From positions 1 to 64,000 of the forward strand of contig SXOD01000022.1 in assembly GCA_005776885.1 (NCBI GenBank): a stretch of 64,000 bases of DNA, in the 5' to 3' direction. This DNA comes from Planctomycetia bacterium (GTDB lineage Bacteria; Planctomycetota; Phycisphaerae; Phycisphaerales; SM1A02). Shown here in pieces: positions 30,387-39,593 of this stretch (within the stretch, counting starts at the first letter, position 1; each line of letters starts with the position of its first letter). The notes beneath the pieces are model-generated. The model saw only the letters and a program-made list of their open reading frames with translations. It did not search any database and was not told the origin of the DNA. Position numbers and translations under genes: made by a program.

Positions 30387-32912
30387 TCATCCCCAGTTGC
30401 CGAGCACGGTGGCCAGGTCGCCACCGTCCACGGAACCGTTGCTGTCGAAGTCGGCTGCGCATCCGCTGCACGATCCCCATGATCCAAGGAGCGCAGCCAA
30501 GTCGCCGCCATCGACATCGCCATCGCAGTCGACATCACCGGCGGTGCAGCTGCCGCCACCGCCTCCAGCCGAGCCCACGCCTTGTTCCCAGACGGGCCCA
30601 AGCGACGAACCCTGCGGATTGCCGGCGCTGAGGGTGACAACCTGGGCGATTCCCTTGTTGAAGAGATCAGCCATCCATACGGATCGAGGTCGAGTGACCC
30701 CGGTCATCGCCTGGCCTTCCGTGAACACGAGTGGACCGCTGGGATCGTCGGCATCGGACGTGTTCATCAGGAATCGAACCTCTTCGACGCCACCGTATGC
30801 CGCCACCACGCCGAGGTCCATGAGCCCGTCACCGTCGACGTCGCCCGCAGTCACGGAACGGGCATCGCTTCCGGCAGAGAGCAGCGCCGGCGCACGAAGT
30901 CCGTTGACGCCTGGCCGGAAGATGGCGATGTTCATCAGGGGATCTCCATCATCAGGAATGGGATCCGAGCCCTCCAAAGCGACGATTGCCGAGCTTCGAG
31001 ACAGCGTCGACTCGCCGAAGTCGGCGATGAACAGGGCGGCTGGCGGCGAGGGAAGAGCGATCGACTGAACGGTGGGCTGCTGTTGCGGGTTGGACAGGTT
31101 GCTGACCGCCCGCACCTTGCTGCTGAGCCGGTCAGTCACGACGAGGTCCTGCTTGCCGGTGCCATCGACGACCGCCGTGCGCACGATGTCGCCACCAAGC
31201 CCCTCGAAGGTCCGGATCACGGTGTAGGCGCCCTGCGTCCCTGCGCCGAGGATGTAGACCCGGGCCGATCCGGGGCAGCCAACCGCAAGCTCCGACTGGA
31301 GGCCCGTCGCGGCTTCGACGAAGGCGCCCGAGGCAATTCCACTCGGGTTGTCGCCCGCAAGCAGCGGCACGGTGGTCACCGAGAAAGTCCAATCGCCCAG
31401 ATTGCGAAGCAAAGCGATCGCGTCGGCGTCCCCGAGCGTCACGGCCAGGCTGGGGAGCGCGTCGCCGACGAACTTGAACGGCGTGACCATCTGAGCCATT
31501 CCAGGGAACGTGATGGTTCCAGCGACGCTTTGGCCGCTCGCTTCAGTCTTGAGGAGCCGGACGGCGGACATCCCACTGGCGTCCTGCTCGAGCGCGACGA
31601 ACACGTCCATGTCGCCGTCGCCATCCAGGTCTGCGGTTCGACCGTCCGTGGCCACGCGCTGGAGCGACACCGGCTGGCCGATGCCGACTGCCGGTGGCGG
31701 AGTGCTGGCCACGACGGACATCTGGACTTCGGAGCCATCGACCGACTTTGAAATGCGGACGGTCCGGTTGGATGGCAAGCCGACTGGCTGGACACAGGAA
31801 AACGATCCTGTCAGCGACTGGCTCGCCGTCACGATTGGGGCATCATCAACTTCCGTCGGAACGCCTGCATCGAAGACCACTCGCAACACGCCACCGAGCT
31901 CGGCGATCGACGCGTTGACCGAGGGGACGATCAACGGGCCGCCCGCGCCGGCAGTTGGCCTAATCTCCAGCATGCCAGCCTGCCCGCTGTCTGGATCGTT
32001 CATCAGAAAGGCGCCGTTCACGCGGAGATTGGCGTCAAACTTGCCGTCTCCGCCCAGGCCGAGCGCCGGCACGACACGCATGAGGTTTGTCTCTATCCGC
32101 TTCACCTCGCCGGTGCCCGTGAGGACGGCGCCGCCCTGAGGCGTCAGCGCGACCCCCCGCACGGTGCCGTTGACCAGGCCGTTGACCAGCAACAGGTCCG
32201 CCACGTCCATGCGGTCGAAGGTGGTGACGACGCCGCCAGCCAGCACGCTCAACGCCCCGCTGGTGGACGTGCTGGAATCGATCGCGCCGACCCGAATGAC
32301 CTGCCCGCTCATGGAGCCGCCGCTGATGGTGGCGGTGGAAATGGCCTCGGTCCCGATGTTGACGTCGAAGTAGCAATAGAAACTGCCACCGACCACGCTG
32401 AGCGCACCGGGGATGCCGGATCGCCCGATGAAGGCGGGCCCGCCGATGTTGCCCTTGCAGTCCCACGTCAGTGAGTCCTGGATGCGCAGCGCCTCGGCGG
32501 GGTTGTCATTGCCGTAGAGGTCGAAGTAGTGCAAATCGTCCCCCTGGAGCTTCCAGTTGCCGCCATAGAACCAGACTGAGTCGGCGCCCCAGAATGAGTC
32601 AAAGTCAACCACGCCGACGCCTACCGTGGCGGAGTGCTGGAAGATCAGGCGATCGGAGCTGTCGAAGGTGCTCGGGCACCAGGCGGACGGGTCGGCAAGC
32701 AAGCCCGAGTCGTTTGGTGTGGATGGTGCCCACACGGCGTAGTTGGGACCGAACTGCAGTGCATCGTTGACACCGTCGAGATTGCAGTCGGTATCAACCT
32801 GGCCCAGCGCACGATGGCTCATGCCGCCAATGGCGCCGATGGCGCCGATGGAGCCAATGGCCAAGAGGGCCGCGAGCGAGGCACGGCGCGAACCTGAATC
32901 AGGGGTTTTCAT
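30387..32912 (-). CDS. Secreted FG-GAP/VCBS-like repeat protein with C-terminal dockerin-like module
   Basis: Signal peptide; 'DGRTADLDGDGDMDVFVAL', 'TAGDVDGDGLMDLGVVAAYGG'; C-terminal GDVDCDGDVDGGDLAALLGSWG...DFDSNGSVDGGDLATVLGNWG. Confidence 0.85.
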   Translation of the reverse strand: MKTPDSGSRRASLAALLAIGSIGAIGAIGGMSHRALGQVDTDCNLDGVNDALQFGPNYAVWAPSTPNDSGLLADPSAWCPSTFDSSDRLIFQHSATVGVGVVDFDSFWGADSVWFYGGNWKLQGDDLHYFDLYGNDNPAEALRIQDSLTWDCKGNIGGPAFIGRSGIPGALSVVGGSFYCYFDVNIGTEAISTATISGGSMSGQVIRVGAIDSSTSTSGALSVLAGGVVTTFDRMDVADLLLVNGLVNGTVRGVALTPQGGAVLTGTGEVKRIETNLMRVVPALGLGGDGKFDANLRVNGAFLMNDPDSGQAGMLEIRPTAGAGGPLIVPSVNASIAELGGVLRVVFDAGVPTEVDDAPIVTASQSLTGSFSCVQPVGLPSNRTVRISKSVDGSEVQMSVVASTPPPAVGIGQPVSLQRVATDGRTADLDGDGDMDVFVALEQDASGMSAVRLLKTEASGQSVAGTITFPGMAQMVTPFKFVGDALPSLAVTLGDADAIALLRNLGDWTFSVTTVPLLAGDNPSGIASGAFVEAATGLQSELAVGCPGSARVYILGAGTQGAYTVIRTFEGLGGDIVRTAVVDGTGKQDLVVTDRLSSKVRAVSNLSNPQQQPTVQSIALPSPPAALFIADFGESTLSRSSAIVALEGSDPIPDDGDPLMNIAIFRPGVNGLRAPALLSAGSDARSVTAGDVDGDGLMDLGVVAAYGGVEEVRFLMNTSDADDPSGPLVFTEGQAMTGVTRPRSVWMADLFNKGIAQVVTLSAGNPQGSSLGPVWEQGVGSAGGGGGSCTAGDVDCDGDVDGGDLAALLGSWGSCSGCAADFDSNGSVDGGDLATVLGNWG

Positions 32913-33288
32913 ACGGGCTCTCTGCATGATGTCCGGACTGGGGCAAACGACTCGCCGCGCGACTCACGTGGACGCCGGAGTTATCAAAGGTAAGAGCAGC
33001 GGGACGGCGTGCAAATCAGTTGTGACGAAAGCCAGAAAATCGAGTGTGCGCCACATTGGAGGTCGGTTATCGGACCTCATCCCATTTTCAGCCAATGTGG
33101 CTCGGGTGGCTCGGCTGGAAACTGGGGCGGAGCCCGTGCTGAACTGCTGCCTGCTGCCTCTCGATCCCGGATCGGCCCTTGGTGAGGTGGCCGTTTCGAG
33201 AAAAACTCGAAAATCCCACCGCGTCAGAGCCCTAGATCAACGTGAGTTCCCGAGAGGGCATCGGGTTACACCCCAGGCGTGTCATCGA

Positions 33289-34128
33289 TCAGCGCTTGCG
33301 CGCGATGAGCACCATGTTGAGTGGGCCGACGATCACGCTCTCGGGTGAGTGTTCGGCGCGCGCCAAGGCCGCGAGCGTGCGCTCAGCCCACTCGGGTGTG
33401 GCCAACCCCAGTTCCACTTGCCGCGGGACGAAGACCCGAATGAATCCGGCCGGCCACTGCCACCACACTTCGTTGGGGCGGGCGGTCACCGGGTGCGCTT
33501 GCTGTGCCACTAGTTCCAGGCCGTGTCGATCGAGCGCGGCCAGCACGCGAGTCGCCGCGTTGGGATCGCCACCGCACTGCGCGAGGCCGGCAATGGCGTG
33601 CTCCACGAACTCGCGCACGTCGGGAACCTCAGGCATCACCCGGTAGGTTCGGTATTCCAGGTACTCGTGGAAGACGGCGATGCCGCCGGGTTTCAGGGAT
33701 CGGGCGATTCTCCCGACGAGCCCATCGACATCCGAGAGGAACATCGCCACCCACCGGCACCAGGCGCCGTCGTATCCGATGCCGGTTGGAGGCAGCGGAA
33801 TATCGTCGCAGGTGAGGTCCAGGTTGATCACTCGACAGCGCGCGTCGCTGCCGAAGCGGGCCCGGAGTTCGGTGATCGATTCTGGTGCTCGTTCCACCGC
33901 GGTCACCGTGCCCCCGGGACCGACTCGCTCGAGCAGGTCCCTCGTCGCATGGCCCGGTCCAGCACCCACATCCAGCAGGTGCATGCCGACGGCAAATCCG
34001 GCGCGGTCCCAGTCCGACAGCACGGTCGGACGCCACAGGTCGTGCTGCGTGCCCAGGCGCGCGCGTTCAATCTCGGCGGCGCCGAGCAGGTAGTCGCCAC
34101 GGGCCAAGTGCGTCGAAGCGGCGGTCAT
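33289..34128 (-). CDS. SAM-dependent methyltransferase
   Basis: MHLLDVGAGPGHATRDLLERVGPGGTVTAVERAPESITELRARFG; start reassigned to MTAASTHLARGDYLLG. Confidence 0.88.
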   Translation of the reverse strand: MTAASTHLARGDYLLGAAEIERARLGTQHDLWRPTVLSDWDRAGFAVGMHLLDVGAGPGHATRDLLERVGPGGTVTAVERAPESITELRARFGSDARCRVINLDLTCDDIPLPPTGIGYDGAWCRWVAMFLSDVDGLVGRIARSLKPGGIAVFHEYLEYRTYRVMPEVPDVREFVEHAIAGLAQCGGDPNAATRVLAALDRHGLELVAQQAHPVTARPNEVWWQWPAGFIRVFVPRQVELGLATPEWAERTLAALARAEHSPESVIVGPLNMVLIARKR

Positions 34129-35165
34129 GGCGTGGCTGGCCTCGCGGCGGCCGGCTCGACGTCTTTCACGCAGCGAAAGCCGAGGTGTTCCAGCGCGGTG
34201 TCCGTTGGAGCCGCCATCCTCGCGCTGGGCCGATAGCTGGCGCAGTAGGAGTCGCTGCACAAGAACGATCCGCCGCGATGCGTCCGCACATCGGTGGCAA
34301 GCGGCGTGTTGGGATCGTGGGCGGTTGATGGTCCTCGCGGGTTGATGGCCACGCCGGTCGCGCCGTCGGCGCCAACGTCTGCCACACGCGTGGCGTAGGT
34401 GTCCGGTCGATAGAGGTCGCTGGTCCACTCCCACACATTGCCGGCCATGTCGTAGAGGCCGTAGCCATTGGGTGGGTACGACTTGACCGGCGCGGCACGG
34501 GCGAATCGATCCTCCCCTGAATTGCGGTAGGGGAAATCGCCTTGCCAGGTGTTGGCGCGAGTGGCGTCCACCGGCTGGTCGCCCCACACATTGCGCGCGC
34601 CCGCGAGCCCGCCGCGCGCGGCGAACTCCCCCTCTGCGTCCGGCGGCAATCGCTTGCCCGCCCAGCGCGAGTAGGTCTCCGCATCTTCGTAGGCGATGTG
34701 CGAGACCGGGTACTGGTCCTTTCCCTCGATGTTGGATTCCGGTCCCTGCGGGTGATTCCAGCAGGCGCCGGGCGTCCATCGCCACCACTGCGAATAGTCG
34801 CGGAGGTTGACGGGACCTTCTGTCGGCGAAAAGACGAGCGAGCCGGGCACCAGCATCTCGTCCGGTGGCTTGGGCGTGCCCGGCGGGCACTGCGTGCTGA
34901 GCGCAGTCCAATCGACAGGCCGCTCCGCAACAGTCTTGTATCCCGTGGCCGCGACAAATGCGGCGAACTGCGCGTTGGTCACCTCGGTCGCATCCATCCA
35001 GAAGGGATCGACACGCACTCGGTGGACGGGCTGTTCGTCGCGTCGCGCGAGCGAGTCGATGCTGCCCATCGCAAACTCTCCGCCGGGAATGTGCACCATC
35101 CCCTGCGGGGGCTCGCCGGGAATCATCGCGCCAACCAGTGCCATCGAGAGCGCATCGACAATCAT
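34125..35165 (-). CDS. Formylglycine-generating enzyme (FGE/SUMF1 family)
   Basis: MVHIPGGEFAMGS, DATEVTNAQFAAFV, YDMAGNVWEWTSD, THRGGSFLCSDSYCASYRPSAR (C-x4-C active-site pair), LGFRCVKD. Confidence 0.93.
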   Translation of the reverse strand: MIVDALSMALVGAMIPGEPPQGMVHIPGGEFAMGSIDSLARRDEQPVHRVRVDPFWMDATEVTNAQFAAFVAATGYKTVAERPVDWTALSTQCPPGTPKPPDEMLVPGSLVFSPTEGPVNLRDYSQWWRWTPGACWNHPQGPESNIEGKDQYPVSHIAYEDAETYSRWAGKRLPPDAEGEFAARGGLAGARNVWGDQPVDATRANTWQGDFPYRNSGEDRFARAAPVKSYPPNGYGLYDMAGNVWEWTSDLYRPDTYATRVADVGADGATGVAINPRGPSTAHDPNTPLATDVRTHRGGSFLCSDSYCASYRPSARMAAPTDTALEHLGFRCVKDVEPAAARPATP

Positions 35166-35200
35166 GCCGCCAGTCTAGGAGCGACCCCTAGACTCGCGGG

Positions 35201-36802
35201 ATGCAGGCCTCACGCTGGAGCGTGGTCGTGGCGCTGGTCGCCTTCGCATCGTGTGCCAGCCAGCCCTCGCGCTCGAGGGCCACGGCGGCACCTCGCCCCA
35301 ACATCATCCTGTTCCTGGTGGACGACATGGGGCAGCAGGACGTGAGTGAGCCCATGCTGTCCGCCGATGAGCGGACCCCGGTGAACCTCCGGTTCACCAC
35401 GCCCAATGTGGAGGCGCTTGCCGCGCGCGGCGTGAAGGCAAGCGATGCGCACGCGGCCGCGCCCGTGTGCACGCCCAGCCGCACGGCGATTCTCACCGGG
35501 CAGTGCCCGGCGCGCACCCACATCACTTTCTGGACGCTGGAAAAGGACAGCCCGCCCACCGGCACGCATGATCGCGTGCGTGCGCCCGACTGGAATGGGT
35601 GGGGCGCGCAGCCGTCGCCCACAACATGGCCGGCACTGCTGAGCGCAGCGGGATATCGAACCATCCACGCGGGCAAGGCCCACTTCGGCGCGCGCGACAC
35701 ACCGGGCGCGGACCCACTGCACATGGGGTTCGATGTCAACATCGCGGGCCATGCCGCTGGCGCGCCCTCGTCGTACCTGGGCCAGCACGCCTTCAGCGAG
35801 GCCGGCAAGCAGGCCGCGCAGAACAACGAGCCGCTGGATGCCGCGAAGGTGGGAGCGAGCGTGTGGGATGTGCCGGGACTGGAGAAGTATCACGGGAGCG
35901 ATGTGTGGCTGGACGACGCGCTCGCCCGCGAGTCTTGCGCGGCCATCGCCGGCGCCGTCGCCGCCGGGGAGCCCTTCGCGCTCAACTTTTGCCCCTACGG
36001 CGTCCACGCGCCCATCATGATGGATGATCGCTACGCCCATCTTTCCGAGGGCAAGGACCTGGACCCGCCGGAACGGAAGTACATCTCGATGGTCGCGGCG
36101 GTCGACGACGCGCTGGGCTCGATTGTCCGGTGCTGCGAAGACCTGGGCGTGCTGGACAACACCTACATCATCTTCACCTCCGACAATGGTGGGCTGAGTG
36201 CGCATGCGAGGGGGCGTGCGCCTGATGGCCAGCGCGCCCACACGCACAACGCGCCGCTGCGCAATGGCAAGGGGTCGGCCAGCGAGGGGGGGACCCGAGT
36301 GCCGTTCATCGCGGCAGGGCCGGGCATCGCGCCCGCCTCACAGCCGCTGGCTGCGACCATCACCGGGACAGACCTCTATCCCACGCTCCTCGCGATGGCG
36401 GGCGTTGCGGCGCCGGCAGAGGGACCGTGCGATGGCGTCAATGTGCTGCCGCTGCTCACAGGCGAATCGACGACCGTGCACCGGCCCGCTGCGATCATCG
36501 TCCACCAACCACACCAGTGGGGGTCGAAGGAGCGGGACATCGAGCCATTCACCTCCATTCGCGATGGCGACTGGAAGCTCATCTGGTACCACGATGGTCC
36601 TCGCGTCGAGCTGTACAACCTGCGGCTGGACCTGAGCGAAACGATCGACCTCGCGGGGCAGGAGCCGGACCGCGCGAGTGAACTGCTCGCGTTGCTTCGC
36701 ACGCGGATGGAGGCGCTGGGTGGACAGTGGTCGATCGACAAGGCGACGGGGGCAGCAATCGTTCCAGGGGTCAGCCGGCATTCGGCGCCCGCCGTACGCT
36801 GA
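35201..36802 (+). CDS. Sulfatase (Cys-type, secreted lipoprotein)
   Basis: RPNIILFLVDDMGQQDVSEP; C-T-P-S-R motif in AAPVCTPSRTAILTGQ; lipobox-like FASCAS. Confidence 0.95.
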   Translation: MQASRWSVVVALVAFASCASQPSRSRATAAPRPNIILFLVDDMGQQDVSEPMLSADERTPVNLRFTTPNVEALAARGVKASDAHAAAPVCTPSRTAILTGQCPARTHITFWTLEKDSPPTGTHDRVRAPDWNGWGAQPSPTTWPALLSAAGYRTIHAGKAHFGARDTPGADPLHMGFDVNIAGHAAGAPSSYLGQHAFSEAGKQAAQNNEPLDAAKVGASVWDVPGLEKYHGSDVWLDDALARESCAAIAGAVAAGEPFALNFCPYGVHAPIMMDDRYAHLSEGKDLDPPERKYISMVAAVDDALGSIVRCCEDLGVLDNTYIIFTSDNGGLSAHARGRAPDGQRAHTHNAPLRNGKGSASEGGTRVPFIAAGPGIAPASQPLAATITGTDLYPTLLAMAGVAAPAEGPCDGVNVLPLLTGESTTVHRPAAIIVHQPHQWGSKERDIEPFTSIRDGDWKLIWYHDGPRVELYNLRLDLSETIDLAGQEPDRASELLALLRTRMEALGGQWSIDKATGAAIVPGVSRHSAPAVR

Positions 36803-36806
36803 ACGC

Positions 36807-37217
36807 ATGGTTGAAGTCACCACCGTCTACGAGGGATCGCTCCGCTGCCGCGCCACGCATGGACCCAGCGGGCAATCGATCATCACCGATGCGCCCATTG
36901 ACAATCACGGCAAGGGCGAGGCGTTTTCGCCGACCGATCTGGTCGCCGCGGCACTGGGCTCGTGCATGCTCACGATCATGGGGATCGCGGCAACGAGGCA
37001 CGGGATCGCCTTGGAGGGCGCGTCGGCACAGACGGTGAAGGAAATGACGACCGCTGGCACCAGGCGAGTTGCTTCGTTGCGCACGGTGCTGACGATTCCG
37101 CTCCCGCGGGACCACCCCAAGCGCGAGTTGCTTGAAAACTGCGCCTGGACCTGCCCTGTGCACAAGAGTCTTTCGGCGGAGGTCGATGCGCCGATCGAGT
37201 TCCGCTGGGTTGGGTAG
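36807..37217 (+). CDS. OsmC family protein
   Basis: GEAFSPTDLVAAALGSCMLTIMGIAA; CPVHKSL motif. Confidence 0.92.
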   Translation: MVEVTTVYEGSLRCRATHGPSGQSIITDAPIDNHGKGEAFSPTDLVAAALGSCMLTIMGIAATRHGIALEGASAQTVKEMTTAGTRRVASLRTVLTIPLPRDHPKRELLENCAWTCPVHKSLSAEVDAPIEFRWVG

Positions 37218-37368
37218 AAGTCCCTCGCCGAAGCGCTCCGAATCGCATCAGGAGATCCGGATTGACAAGTCCGCAACGTCGTGTCGCGACGACTTCGTTT
37301 CTAGAATGACTTGTTGGTCACTGACTCACAGCGACCCACATCCACCCTCGCCCTCCAAGGAGACTTCC

Positions 37369-38043
37369 ATGAACAAATTCGCTCTCATCGGTTCGTGTGC
37401 CGTGGCTATCGCTGCCACCACCGCGTTCGTCATTGCCCAGGACTCCAAGGCTCCCCCTGCTCCCGCTCAGCAGGGCCAGGCGCCGGACATGCAGCTCCCC
37501 CCCGGCATGACCGAGGCCGACATGATGGCCTGCATGGCTGCCGCCCAACCCGGCGAGATGCACCAGTGGCTGGCTGAGGATGTCGGCGAGTGGAGTGGAC
37601 CGAGCACGATGTGGTCCGCACCGGGCGCCGATCCCGTGGTGAGCAACTCGTCCAGCACGGTCGCCCCGATCATCGGCGGCCGGTTCTTCGAGTGCAAGGT
37701 CGAGGGTGAGATGCCCGGCATGGGTCCGTTCGAAGGCCGTTGCATCACCGGCTTCGACAATGTCGCCGGCAACTTCCAGGTCGTCTGGATGGACTGCATG
37801 GGGACTGGAATGGCCATCGGCACGGGCGAGCTCTCGTCGGACAAGAAGACCTTGACAATCACCTACACCTACACCTGCCCGATGAAGAAGGGCCCCGTGA
37901 CCTTCCGCGAGGTCTCCACCCGCACCGACGCCAACCACCAGACCCAGCAGATGTGGATGCCGGACCCGGTGACGGGCAAGGAGTTCAAGATGATGGAGAT
38001 CAGCCTCACGCGGCAGACGAAGACCGCCGCCGCGGGTCGCTGA
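37369..38043 (+). CDS. DUF1579 family secreted protein
   Basis: Signal peptide; 'DVGEWSGPSTMW..., IIGGRFFECKVEGEMPGMGPFEGRCITGFDN' DUF1579 pattern. Confidence 0.8.
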   Translation: MNKFALIGSCAVAIAATTAFVIAQDSKAPPAPAQQGQAPDMQLPPGMTEADMMACMAAAQPGEMHQWLAEDVGEWSGPSTMWSAPGADPVVSNSSSTVAPIIGGRFFECKVEGEMPGMGPFEGRCITGFDNVAGNFQVVWMDCMGTGMAIGTGELSSDKKTLTITYTYTCPMKKGPVTFREVSTRTDANHQTQQMWMPDPVTGKEFKMMEISLTRQTKTAAAGR

Positions 38044-38100
38044 TCCATCGATCGAGTCGTGACCGTCGCGCGACCTTGCGCGGCGTGGGCCGAAACCGAA

Positions 38101-38133
38101 GCGGGTTGCACTTCACTGGTGCAGCCCGCTTTT
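38101..38133 (+). terminator. Probable rho-independent terminator
   Basis: GCGGGTTGCAC-ttcactg-GTGCAGCCCGC-tttt, 58 bp after the stop at 38043. Confidence 0.75.
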
Positions 38134-38138
38134 CGATT

Positions 38139-39389
38139 TCAGCAGTCGCCCCAGGTGCCCAGCACCGCGGCGAGGTCTTCAGCGTCGACCACCCCATCGA
38201 AGTTCACGTCGCCGCTGCCCCCAAGAATGTCCCACGAGGAGAGCACGATCGCCAAGTCCGACGCGCCTACGGTGCCGTCCTGGTCGAGGTCCGTCTGGCA
38301 CACGCCTTCGTGCATGTCCAGCACGAATGGAGATGAACCGCTCGGCCCCCACGCCGTGCCCACGATGGTCAGGCCGTCCTCGGACATGCCAAGTGGCATG
38401 GAAAGCGACCAGCCGTCGGGGACGATCGAGCCGCTCTCGGCCGCGAGGTCGTCGATCGACTTCCAGCCCTGGCCTTCCGTCCAGAGCGCGCCGCCTCCGC
38501 CGCCGAGCATGCCGAAGAAGCAGAGGACGCGCGAGCCGTCGGTGTTCGCGTCAACGACATAACCGACGGATCCGCTGGAGGATTGTGAGCCTGGAATCGC
38601 CTGGTAACCCGTCGCTTGGCTCCATCGCCATGGCGCGCCGTTGTCCAGGGTGCTCTTGCCGATGCCGTAGACCCACTGGCCGTTGCCACTCACCGCGGTG
38701 GACTCGCGCAGGGGGACTCCGCCGGTTCCCGTGAGCGCGGTCTCGACGAAGGCGCCTTCCGCGTTCTTGATCCACGCCGCGGCTTGCCGGTACCCCGAGT
38801 AGTTGTCGTTCCAGCCAGAAATCGTGCCACCATCGTCGCTCACCGCATTGGCTCGCGAACTCTGCAGGAAGAAGACGGTCCCGAGGTTGGCCATCTCACC
38901 TGTCGACGCATCCCACGAGAAGCCGCGCGCGTCGCACCCGATGATCCAGCCGAGCCCAACCACATGCTGCCCGTCGCGCGACATGCCCCAGGCGCCGCTG
39001 CGTTCGGCATCGCAGCCATAGCCGAAAGAGCCGAGGAACTGGTGTTCGCCCAAGGCGAGGTCGTAGAGGGAAGCCTCCACCTTGCCGGTTTCGGGATTCT
39101 CGAACGAGCAGGTCATCTTCGACCCATCGGCCGTGATGCGCGGCTGGCCGCCGACTCCGTTGCCGGGTGGCACGCTGTCGAAGATCGGGACCACCCATTC
39201 ATCTCGGGTCCAGTACCAGTAACTGGCGGTGTCCTGCCCAGCCACGATTCGTCCGTCGTCGCTCACCGACCAGGCGTAGGCGTAGGGGACGGCTCCCAGC
39301 AGGAAGACCTCGCCGGCGTGGACGGGTGACGAGAGCCAGCAGCTCAGCGAGGCGGCAAGGAGGGTCGTTGTGATTGATCTGCGTTCCAT
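38139..39389 (-). CDS. Secreted HAF-repeat-like protein with C-terminal dockerin-like module
   Basis: Signal peptide; 'DDGRIVAGQD', 'AVSDDGGTISGWND', 'MSEDGLTIVGTA'; C-term DLDQDGTVGASDLAIVLSSW...DVNFDGVVDAEDLAAVLGTWGDC. Confidence 0.85.
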   Translation of the reverse strand: MERRSITTTLLAASLSCWLSSPVHAGEVFLLGAVPYAYAWSVSDDGRIVAGQDTASYWYWTRDEWVVPIFDSVPPGNGVGGQPRITADGSKMTCSFENPETGKVEASLYDLALGEHQFLGSFGYGCDAERSGAWGMSRDGQHVVGLGWIIGCDARGFSWDASTGEMANLGTVFFLQSSRANAVSDDGGTISGWNDNYSGYRQAAAWIKNAEGAFVETALTGTGGVPLRESTAVSGNGQWVYGIGKSTLDNGAPWRWSQATGYQAIPGSQSSSGSVGYVVDANTDGSRVLCFFGMLGGGGGALWTEGQGWKSIDDLAAESGSIVPDGWSLSMPLGMSEDGLTIVGTAWGPSGSSPFVLDMHEGVCQTDLDQDGTVGASDLAIVLSSWDILGGSGDVNFDGVVDAEDLAAVLGTWGDC

Positions 39390-39593
39390 GGCGGCGTTGT
39401 GGAGGTGGTGGATGAGCGGAAACGGGTGGCGGAGCGAGTCGTGGGCGGAGGAGGCCAGTCTTTCCCTGAGGAAATCTCTGGTGGAACATCATTAGTGTAC
39501 TGTGAATCGCCGCATGAGCAAGTCAGTTGCCTTTGTTTCAGGCACGATTCCCCGACTCGTTTCTTGACCCGGGCGGCCCTAAGATCCACCCCC

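Noticed and set aside
33194-33212. TTTCGAG-aaaaa-CTCGAAA hairpin as a notable element
   Set aside because: Short 7-bp stem downstream of the methyltransferase gene; may be a weak terminator but no strong support.
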